Of a stretch of DNA of 64,000 nucleotides, positions 56,188 through 64,000 are shown in pieces. The stretch lies in contig CAJXNC010000002.1 in NCBI GenBank assembly GCA_913056125.1, positions 310,001-374,000 on the forward strand, given 5' to 3'. Position 1 is the first letter of the stretch. Every line of letters starts with the position of its first letter. Both the position numbers and the translations under genes were made by a program. Source of the stretch: an uncultured Altererythrobacter sp. Lineage in GTDB: Bacteria > Pseudomonadota > Alphaproteobacteria > Sphingomonadales > Sphingomonadaceae. The notes beneath the pieces were generated by a model that saw only the letters and a list, made by a program, of their open reading frames with translations, was not told where the DNA came from and did not search any database.

Positions 56188-56550
56188 CTACTCGGCGATG
56201 TCTGCCAGGCCGTCTTCCACGGGTGCGGTTTCAGTCTCATCGACCGTGGCCGGAGCAAGAGCCGCGCTGTCGCTGACCGAACGGTCGAGCGTATCGTCGA
56301 TGTCACGGCCTTCGGTCGCGCGAATGGCAACCACGGCAAGGGCGATCGACAGGATCACGAACAGGATCGCGAGCCACTTGGTCGTACGCGTCAGGAAATC
56401 CGCAGCACCCCGCGCCGACATCAGCCCGCCCGGGCTCCCTCCCCCGCCAATCCCGAGGCCACCGCCTTCGGAACGCTGCATCAGAACAACGCCTACGAGG
56501 GCCGCGGCGACAATCGCCTGGACGACGGTAAGGAAGAGAAAGAGGTTCAT
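56188..56550 (-). CDS. secG: preprotein translocase subunit SecG
   Basis: Small Sec-translocon subunit of 120 residues with two transmembrane helices (LFLFLTVVQAIVAAALVGVV and WLAILFVILSIALAVVAI). The conserved loop LMQRSEGGGLGIGGGGS and ARGAADFLTRTTK lies between them. An acidic, Ala/Thr-rich C-terminal tail of about 40 residues is longer than in enterobacteria. It lies between tpiA and pyrG, the usual sphingomonad order. Confidence 0.93.
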   Translation of the reverse strand: MNLFLFLTVVQAIVAAALVGVVLMQRSEGGGLGIGGGGSPGGLMSARGAADFLTRTTKWLAILFVILSIALAVVAIRATEGRDIDDTLDRSVSDSAALAPATVDETETAPVEDGLADIAE

Positions 56551-56609
56551 TGCAGTTCCAGAAGTTCAACCGGCAGGGATTTAGGGAAGCTGGCGCCTTG
56601 CCGCAACCC

Positions 56610-57371
56610 TCAGCCCTCTTCGCCGCCTGCGGCAGCGATGATGATCCCAAGGAAGCTCTCCGCCGTCAGGCTGGCGCCGCCGACAAGCGCGCCACCGACT
56701 TCATCGGCCGAAAGCAGTTCCGCGGCATTGTCCGGTTTGACCGAACCGCCGTAAAGGATGCGAACACCAGCTCCAGCTTCCTCGCCATAGAGCTTCTGCA
56801 GCACATTGCGGATGGAGACATGCATGGCCGAGATGTCTTCGACCGTGGGCGTGCGACCAGTGCCGATTGCCCAGACGGGCTCATAGGCAACGGTGACCTT
56901 CTCGGCCACACCTTCACCCTCCGGCAGCGAGCCTTTCAGCTGCTTGGCGACAACGCTTTCTGCCTTGCCAGCATCGCGCTGCTCTTCGGTTTCACCTACA
57001 CACACGATGACATTCATTCCGGCGGAAATCGCGGCATCTGCCTTTTCGCGGACATCGGCATCCTTTTCGCCATGATCGGCACGACGCTCGCTATGGCCGA
57101 CAATGGCAAATCCGGCACCGGCATCCTTGAGCATGGCGGCAGAGATATCGCCGGTATGCGCTCCGCCATCGGCCGGGTGGCAATCTTGCGCGCCGACACC
57201 GATCAAGCCGGCTTCCTTGCGAGTAGCGTGAATGAGCGTGTAAGGCGGCGCGAGCGCCACCTCCACCTTGATGAGGCGTTCGGCCGCACGGTCGATCGCA
57301 CGTGCTTCCGCGAGCATTGCGCGCGTTCCGTGCATCTTCCAATTGCCGACGATGTAAGGGCGCTGGGCCAT
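56610..57371 (-). CDS. tpiA: triosephosphate isomerase
   Basis: TIM-barrel glycolytic enzyme of 253 residues. Catalytic residues are all present: Lys in GNWKMHG (about 13), His in GHSERR (about 95) and Glu in [11 protein letters not shown] (about 168), with [16 protein letters not shown] for phosphate binding. The ATG giving [13 protein letters not shown] is chosen; 20 codons upstream are open but unlike the family. First gene of the tpiA-secG-pyrG cluster, divergent from ppiD. Confidence 0.95.
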   Translation of the reverse strand: MAQRPYIVGNWKMHGTRAMLAEARAIDRAAERLIKVEVALAPPYTLIHATRKEAGLIGVGAQDCHPADGGAHTGDISAAMLKDAGAGFAIVGHSERRADHGEKDADVREKADAAISAGMNVIVCVGETEEQRDAGKAESVVAKQLKGSLPEGEGVAEKVTVAYEPVWAIGTGRTPTVEDISAMHVSIRNVLQKLYGEEAGAGVRILYGGSVKPDNAAELLSADEVGGALVGGASLTAESFLGIIIAAAGGEEG

Positions 57372-57406
57372 CTTGGAAACCTTGGGTAATTCAAAGAGAA
57401 ATTTGT

Positions 57407-57420
57407 CCTGCCGAGGCAGG
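57407..57420. repeat. 14-bp palindrome upstream of tpiA
   Basis: CCTGCCGAGGCAGG is a 6-bp perfect dyad around GA, 36 bases before the tpiA ATG in the 228-base divergent region shared with ppiD. It could be an operator or a leader hairpin; no regulator is suggested. Confidence 0.35.
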
Positions 57421-57599
57421 CGAAAGTTCATGCCCGCTAATGCGGCCCGGCGCGCTTGTCAAAGCCGCTTTTCCACATTCACCGAAAGCCATCGAGCCTG
57501 TTGCGAGTGCGCCGCAGGGGAGATAAAGCGCCTGCGACACAGGGCGTGGCAGGCCATCCGGCAAACCACTCCGATCCTAATACAGTAAAGCGTTCCTCC

Positions 57600-59531
57600 A
57601 TGATCCAGCTCTTTCGCGGTTTCTTCCAGTCCAAGATCGGCATCGCCGTAACATTGGCCTTCCTTGGCCTGATCGCCATCGCCTTCGCCAGTTCGGACGT
57701 GGCCAATACAGGCACCTTCGGAGGCGTCACCGGCGGTGATCGGGTTGCAGTAATCGGTGAGCGCAGGGTCGACAGTTCCGACCTTCGCGCAAATGCCACC
57801 AATGCGCTGGAACAGCTGCGCCAGCAAAACCCCACTCTGACGATGGAAAGTTTCATCGCCAATGATGGCTTGGCGCGCGTGCTCGACACCATGATCAGCC
57901 GCTATGCCATTGCCGAAACAGCACGAATGTCCGGACTGCGCGCAGGTGCGCGGCTGGTCGACAGCGAGATCGTGAGCGCCCCCGAATTCCGTTCCGTGGA
58001 CGGGAATTTCGACGTGGAGGCCTTCCGGGCCGCACTGCGCCAACAGGGCTTGAACGAAGACCTGGTTCGCAACGATCTGGCGATGGGTCTTTTCGCTCGC
58101 CAGTTGATTGTCCCGATTGCCGCGGTTCCGCAGCTCCCACAAAGCATGGTCGAACGTTTCACGCGCCTTCGCCTCGAAAGCCGCAGCGGCACGGTGGGGC
58201 TGATGCTGGCATCCGTCTATGCTCCTGAAGACGATCCCACCGACGAACAGCTACAAGCATTTTATGACGAGAATCGCGCTGACTACATTCGCCCCGAGCG
58301 TCGCGTCCTGCGTTACGCCGCCTTTGGCGACGAGGCGGTAGGCGAGCTGCCGACGCCTACAGAAGCCCAGATACAGGAGCGGTACGAGCAGAATATCGAC
58401 CGCTACCGCGAACTTGAAATGCGCAGCTTTTCGCAGCTTATCGTTCCCACGCAGGCTGCAGCTCAGGCGATAGTGGAAGAGGTGGCAGGGGGTATCTCCC
58501 TCGAAGCTTCTGCACAGGACAAGGGCCTGAGCGTAACCAGCCTTCCCCTTGTCTCCCGCGAAGAACTCACCGGTAATGCATCCGAAGCCGTCGCCGAAGC
58601 CGCCTTTGCAGCAAACAGGGGCGCAATCGCGGAACCCGCACAGGGCGGCCTTGGCTGGTATGTCCTGCGCGTCGAAGAGGTCCAGACACGCGAAGGCCGC
58701 AGCCTCGAGGATGTGCGCGACGATATCGTGCTCGCCCTCAGCACCGAATATCGCCGTGATGCCATCAACGATTTGACCGTTCGCATCGAGGACGAGTTTG
58801 CCAGCGGCAGGAGCCTGTCCGAAGTGGCCGAGGAAATCGGCGTTGAACTACAGACCACGGACCCGATCACTGCCACTGGCCAGGTCTATGGCGAGCAGCG
58901 TTCGGCCCCGCCAATTCTCGCCCGCGTCGTTCCGGTCGCGTTCGAAATGGAAGAAGCCGAACCCCAGCTTGCCGAGATCGAGCCCGGCCAGACCTTCCTG
59001 ATCTACGACGTTTCGCAGGTAACCCGTTCGGCCACCGCGCCGCTTGACGAGATTCGCGACCAGGTCGTGCTCAACTGGCGGATCGACGCAGGAATGCGCG
59101 CCGCCGGCGAAGGCGCATCACGCGTGCTTGCGCGCATTGCCGAGGGATCCAGCATGGCAGAGGCGATCGGGGCGGAGGAAGTGACCCTCCCGGCCCCGCA
59201 AAGCCTGTCGCTCAGCCGCGCACAGGTCGAACAGTCGGGCAATATGACGCAGACCGTGGCCCTGTTCTTCTCCATGGCGGAAGGTACCTCCAAGCGCCTT
59301 GAGAGTCGTGAAGCGCTGGGATGGTTCGTCGTCCAGCTCGACGATATCACCGCGCCGGAAGTCGACCCCGCCAGCATCGAAGTGCTGCAGACACAGCAGC
59401 AACTGCTCTCGCTCATCGGCGATGAATATGTCGCGCAGCTGGTGGCAGCCGCGGAGAAAGACATTGAGATCGAGATCAACCAGGTCGCCGTCGATGCCGT
59501 TGGCGCGCAGCTGACCGGCCAGGTCAATTAG
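57600..59531 (+). CDS. ppiD: PpiD-like periplasmic peptidyl-prolyl isomerase/chaperone
   Basis: Membrane-anchored protein of 643 residues. A short cytoplasmic start is followed by one helix (IGIAVTLAFLGLIAIAFA), a SurA-N-type chaperone region (about 40-210), a parvulin-like domain (about 245-370, with AQDKGLSVTSLPLVSREEL and GGLGWYVLRVEE), and a second related segment. PpiD works at the Sec exit site with SecYEG, in keeping with secG nearby. The parvulin catalytic residues are poorly kept, so the enzyme activity may be lost. Start ATG 57600 follows a weak ribosome site. Confidence 0.85.
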   Translation: MIQLFRGFFQSKIGIAVTLAFLGLIAIAFASSDVANTGTFGGVTGGDRVAVIGERRVDSSDLRANATNALEQLRQQNPTLTMESFIANDGLARVLDTMISRYAIAETARMSGLRAGARLVDSEIVSAPEFRSVDGNFDVEAFRAALRQQGLNEDLVRNDLAMGLFARQLIVPIAAVPQLPQSMVERFTRLRLESRSGTVGLMLASVYAPEDDPTDEQLQAFYDENRADYIRPERRVLRYAAFGDEAVGELPTPTEAQIQERYEQNIDRYRELEMRSFSQLIVPTQAAAQAIVEEVAGGISLEASAQDKGLSVTSLPLVSREELTGNASEAVAEAAFAANRGAIAEPAQGGLGWYVLRVEEVQTREGRSLEDVRDDIVLALSTEYRRDAINDLTVRIEDEFASGRSLSEVAEEIGVELQTTDPITATGQVYGEQRSAPPILARVVPVAFEMEEAEPQLAEIEPGQTFLIYDVSQVTRSATAPLDEIRDQVVLNWRIDAGMRAAGEGASRVLARIAEGSSMAEAIGAEEVTLPAPQSLSLSRAQVEQSGNMTQTVALFFSMAEGTSKRLESREALGWFVVQLDDITAPEVDPASIEVLQTQQQLLSLIGDEYVAQLVAAAEKDIEIEINQVAVDAVGAQLTGQVN

Positions 59532-59536
59532 GGAGG
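59530..59536 (+). promoter_or_regulatory. ribosome site deciding a CTG start for trpE
   Basis: AGGGAGG spans the ppiD stop and ends five bases before CTG 59542. No ATG, GTG or TTG exists in the trpE frame between the upstream stop (59512) and 59872. Confidence 0.7.
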
Positions 59537-59541
59537 TCGGC

Positions 59542-61071
<1,530 letters not shown>

Positions 61072-61073
61072 GG

Positions 61074-61853
61074 ATGCTGCAACGCATAGTCCTGCCGTTC
61101 CTCGCCTGCCTTGCCCTTGCTGCGTGCGAGCAGCGCGAAGTCGATGAACAGGGCCAGGTGATCGAAGTCCCCCTTGAGCTGGCATCCACCTGCGAGCCGG
61201 TCATTTTCGAGGAAAGGGCCTTCACTCATTGCGTCGCAGACCCGGCGCGCCACGTGATCCGCATGGTTCACGCCGATACGGAAGGCGAGGATTACGGGAG
61301 CCTCGCGCGCTTGGCCGCTCTGCGTCCGGTCAGTGCACCGCCGGTCGCATTTGCAATCAATGGCGGCCTTCTCGAAGGGAATGACGGCGCGATCGGCTAC
61401 TATGTCGAAGATGGCGAACGCCTGCGGCGCATCGTTCGAGGAGAGGACTCTGGCGGGATCTTCTTCGGAGAACATTCTGCAGATTGGCGCATCTGGAATG
61501 CCCAGCGCTTCTTCGACAATGTGACGACACGCCCCGATTTCGGGATGCAATCCGCACCCATGCTGATCCAGGCGGGCGAACTGACCCCGCAGGTGATGAC
61601 CGAGGACGGAGCCCCCCAATTGCAAAGCGGCGTCGGCGTGGATTCGGCAGGCCGGGCGCATTTCCTTATCAGTAACGAGCCGGTGACGCTCGAGAGCTTC
61701 GCGCGCTATTTCCGCGATGTCCTGCGAACGCCGAACGCACTTCATCTGGATGACGATGTTTCGCAGTTGTGGGACCCGGCAAGCGGCCGTCTCGACCCCG
61801 GACCGCAACTGGGGCCACTGATCGTTGTGGAAATGCGAGAGAATGGCGCATAA
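61074..61853 (+). CDS. phosphodiester glycosidase (NAGPA/DUF2233)-like lipoprotein
   Basis: Protein of 259 residues with a lipoprotein signal ([12 protein letters not shown]). The NAGPA fold is indicated by [22 protein letters not shown] (the NGG motif), [16 protein letters not shown] and a C-terminal [15 protein letters not shown], the region that in relatives reads LDGG-like. NAGPA enzymes cut GlcNAc-phosphodiesters in animals; bacterial roles concern cell-wall or exopolysaccharide sugars. It sits between trpE (2 bases) and trpG (10 bases), although no link to tryptophan synthesis is known. Confidence 0.75.
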   Translation: MLQRIVLPFLACLALAACEQREVDEQGQVIEVPLELASTCEPVIFEERAFTHCVADPARHVIRMVHADTEGEDYGSLARLAALRPVSAPPVAFAINGGLLEGNDGAIGYYVEDGERLRRIVRGEDSGGIFFGEHSADWRIWNAQRFFDNVTTRPDFGMQSAPMLIQAGELTPQVMTEDGAPQLQSGVGVDSAGRAHFLISNEPVTLESFARYFRDVLRTPNALHLDDDVSQLWDPASGRLDPGPQLGPLIVVEMRENGA

Positions 61854-61863
61854 GGGACCGGCC

Positions 61864-62469
61864 ATGATCCTGGTAATCGACAATTACGACAGCTTCACCT
61901 TCAACCTCGTCCATTACGTGATGGAACTGGGTGCCGAAGTGGTGGTGAAGCGCAATGACGCCATCACCGTGGAGGAAGCGCTCGCGCTCAAACCTCAGGG
62001 CGTCCTCATTTCGCCAGGCCCTTGTACGCCGAATGAGGCAGGTATTAGCCTGGCAATGGTTGCGGCCTGCGAGAAAGCAGCGATGCCCTTGCTCGGCGTT
62101 TGCCTGGGCCACCAATCCATCGGCCAGCATTTCGGCGGTCACGTTACGCGCGGCGGGCTGATGCATGGCAAGACTTCGCTCGTCGACCATGACAATACCG
62201 GCGTCTTCAAGGGCCTGCCCTCACCCTATACGGCCACGCGCTATCACTCGCTGATCGTCGAGGACATTCCCGATTGCCTGGTGGTAAATGCCACTAGCGA
62301 GACGCCCGGCCTCGATGGCACGGCGGTGATGGGCTTCCGCCACAAGGATCTGCCGATCCATGGCGTGCAATTCCACCCGGAAAGCATCGCCACCGAATAC
62401 GGCCACGCGCTGCTCGGCAATTTTCTCGAAATTTGCGGGATCGAAGCGAAGGAAAAGGCCGGCGCATGA
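61864..62469 (+). CDS. trpG: anthranilate synthase component II (glutamine amidotransferase)
   Basis: Class I amidotransferase of 201 residues supplying ammonia to TrpE. It starts [18 protein letters not shown]; the nucleophile Cys is in [10 protein letters not shown] (about 80), and His/Glu are in [16 protein letters not shown] 61864 is chosen; 13 codons upstream are open but lie in the previous gene's end. Its TGA overlaps the trpD start (ATGA). Confidence 0.95.
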   Translation: MILVIDNYDSFTFNLVHYVMELGAEVVVKRNDAITVEEALALKPQGVLISPGPCTPNEAGISLAMVAACEKAAMPLLGVCLGHQSIGQHFGGHVTRGGLMHGKTSLVDHDNTGVFKGLPSPYTATRYHSLIVEDIPDCLVVNATSETPGLDGTAVMGFRHKDLPIHGVQFHPESIATEYGHALLGNFLEICGIEAKEKAGA

Positions 62470-63431
62470 GCCTTAGCTTCGCCGAAACCGAAGCGCTGTT
62501 TGCGCGCATGCTCGATGGCGAGATGGCGGAAGACGAAATCCGCGACGTCCTTGTCGAACTCGCCGATCGCGGCGAGACGGCAGAGGAAATCGCCGGAGCG
62601 GCCAAGGCCATGCGCGACCGCATGAAGCGCATCTCCGCCCCGGCCAATGCCATCGATGTCTGCGGTACCGGCGGAGACGGACAGCACAGCCTCAATATCT
62701 CGACTGCCACCGCCCTCGTAGTCGCGGCTTGCGAAGTGCCCGTGGCCAAGCATGGCAATCGCGCCGCCAGTTCCAAAGCGGGCGCGGCCGATACGCTGGA
62801 GGCTTTGGGCCTCGATCTCGACAAGGCCGCCGCCAATGCCGAGGAAACCTTGCCCGATCTCGGCATCGCCTTCCTCTTCGCCCAGGCGCACCACCCGGCG
62901 ATGAAATATGTCATGCCGATCCGCAAGGCCCTGGGCCGGCGCACGATCTTCAACCTGCTCGGGCCCATCGCCAATCCGGCAGGCGTATCGCGCCAGCTCA
63001 TCGGCATCGCCAACCCGGACTATGTGACGATCTATCGCGATGCCATGCTGCTGCTCGGCATGGACAAGGTCATGATCGTCTCGGGCGAGGAAGGCTTGGA
63101 CGAGCTGTCCATCGCCGGCCCCTCGCGCATTGCCACGATTGGTCTTGACGGCATTGGCGAGAGCGTCACGCCCGAAGATGCCGGACTGCCGCGCCATTCG
63201 CTCGACGACATTCGCGGCGGAGATGCCGCATACAACGCTGCTGCGCTGCGCCGCCTGCTCGAGGGCGAGAAAGGGGCCTATCGCGATGCCGTGCTGCTCA
63301 ATTCGGCCGCCGCGCTGATCGTCGCTGGCGAGGCCGAAGGCTGGCACGAGGGAGTCGAGGAGGCTGCAGAGGCCATCGACAAGGGACTTGCAAAGGCCCT
63401 GCTCGATTGCTGGGTGGCGACCACGAAATGA
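62466..63431 (+). CDS. trpD: anthranilate phosphoribosyltransferase
   Basis: Enzyme of 321 residues that joins anthranilate to PRPP. Motifs: [17 protein letters not shown] (PRPP/Mg site), [21 protein letters not shown], and [20 protein letters not shown] with [13 protein letters not shown]. Coupled by ATGA to trpG before it and trpC after it. Confidence 0.96.
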   Translation: MSLSFAETEALFARMLDGEMAEDEIRDVLVELADRGETAEEIAGAAKAMRDRMKRISAPANAIDVCGTGGDGQHSLNISTATALVVAACEVPVAKHGNRAASSKAGAADTLEALGLDLDKAAANAEETLPDLGIAFLFAQAHHPAMKYVMPIRKALGRRTIFNLLGPIANPAGVSRQLIGIANPDYVTIYRDAMLLLGMDKVMIVSGEEGLDELSIAGPSRIATIGLDGIGESVTPEDAGLPRHSLDDIRGGDAAYNAAALRRLLEGEKGAYRDAVLLNSAAALIVAGEAEGWHEGVEEAAEAIDKGLAKALLDCWVATTK

Positions 63432-64000
63432 GCAACAAGTTGGTCGAGATCTGCGCCACCAAGCGTGAGGAAATCGCTGTGCGCAAGGCACTCGCGACTC
63501 TGGCCGATCTCGATGCACGCGCCAGCGAGCAGAGCGCTCCGCGCGGTTTCCGTGCAGCTTTGGAAGCCAAGGCTGCTGCGAACGGCTTCGGCCTGATCGC
63601 CGAAATCAAGAAGGCCAGCCCGTCCAAGGGCCTGATCCGTGCCGATTTCCGCCCGCACCAACACGCCATGGAGTACGAGAAGGGCGGCGCCGCCTGCCTT
63701 TCCGTATTGACCGATGCACCTTACTTCCAGGGCCACGAGGATTTCCTGGTCGAGGCCCGCGCCAGCTGCGCCCTCCCCGTCCTGCGCAAGGATTTCATGG
63801 TCGATCCGTGGCAGGTGGCGGAGGCACGCTCGATCGGGGCCGATGCGATCCTGATCATCGTTGCGGCACTCGAAGATACCGAGATGCAGGAGATCGAGGC
63901 TGCCGCCGTGGAACGCGGCATGGATGTGCTCGTCGAAGTGCATGACGAGGCCGAGATGGAACGAGCCGCCGCGCTGCGGTCGCGCCTGATCGGCGTGAAC
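63428..64000 (+). CDS. trpC: indole-3-glycerol phosphate synthase (partial, right edge)
   Basis: First 191 codons of TrpC; the gene runs off the window. The ATG at 63428 overlaps the trpD stop. The substrate and catalytic segments are visible: [20 protein letters not shown] (catalytic Lys), [18 protein letters not shown] and [18 protein letters not shown] (general-acid Lys), then [10 protein letters not shown] and [12 protein letters not shown]. Confidence 0.95.
   Translation, partial: MSNKLVEICATKREEIAVRKALATLADLDARASEQSAPRGFRAALEAKAAANGFGLIAEIKKASPSKGLIRADFRPHQHAMEYEKGGAACLSVLTDAPYFQGHEDFLVEARASCALPVLRKDFMVDPWQVAEARSIGADAILIIVAALEDTEMQEIEAAAVERGMDVLVEVHDEAEMERAAALRSRLIGVN

Overview
The window is a GC-rich, gene-dense stretch of an alphaproteobacterial chromosome. 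Gene content and protein style point to the Sphingomonadales, most likely the Erythrobacteraceae. The clues are a pyruvate dehydrogenase E1-beta with a fused lipoyl domain beside ftsB, two-subunit glycyl-tRNA synthetase beside pyruvate,phosphate dikinase, TrmFO, a very large TonB-dependent receptor, a PEP-CTERM protein, DUF1178/nitrilase/glutaredoxin neighbours and a Tad pilus locus. This is inferred from reading protein sequences; no database was searched. No prophage, insertion sequence or CRISPR array is visible.

Layout. 1-13 kb: end of parE, a lipoprotein alpha/beta hydrolase, a glutathione transferase, a NamZ-like muramidase pair, tyrS, a PilZ protein, an MFS-cysK-dienelactone hydrolase operon, an acyl-CoA dehydrogenase with hisI, comF and a methyltransferase. 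13-19 kb (minus strand): glyQ-glyS and ppdK. 19-24 kb: a small XRE regulator with two paralogous four-helix membrane proteins behind twin operators, two TraB/GumN lipoproteins, rplY, pth and a P-loop kinase-like gene. 24-34 kb: a PEP-CTERM protein, ychF, a TPR-like periplasmic protein, gyrA, a MerR-TipAS regulator, a YhhN protein, trmFO, an EF-hand protein and a short squalene/phytoene synthase relative. 34.7-41.2 kb: six Tad pilus-type genes with two near-identical upstream elements; the last gene ends in a Ser/Thr/Gly stalk and an Ala-Asp-Lys heptad coil. 41-44 kb: ftsB-pdhA-pdhB. 44-52 kb: a double winged-helix MarR-like regulator, a 1218-residue TonB receptor, a quinone-reductase-like enzyme and tRNA-Arg(CCT). 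52-57 kb: DUF1178, nitrilase and glutaredoxin genes; an hsp20 gene with a sigma-32-like promoter and a ROSE-like RNA thermometer; then pyrG, secG and tpiA. 57.6-64 kb: ppiD and a trp operon (trpE, a NAGPA-like lipoprotein, trpG, trpD, trpC), with trpE apparently starting at CTG.

Most genes are core housekeeping genes packed into translationally coupled operons (ATGA, GTGA or TGATG junctions). Several convergent pairs share stop-codon bases. The less ordinary material is in the regulatory sequence (XRE twin operators, MerR dyad promoter, ROSE/sigma-32 leader, Tad upstream element), two unexplained structured intergenic regions (about 11.6 kb and 54.2 kb), the coiled-coil Tad protein, and the non-canonical trpE start.
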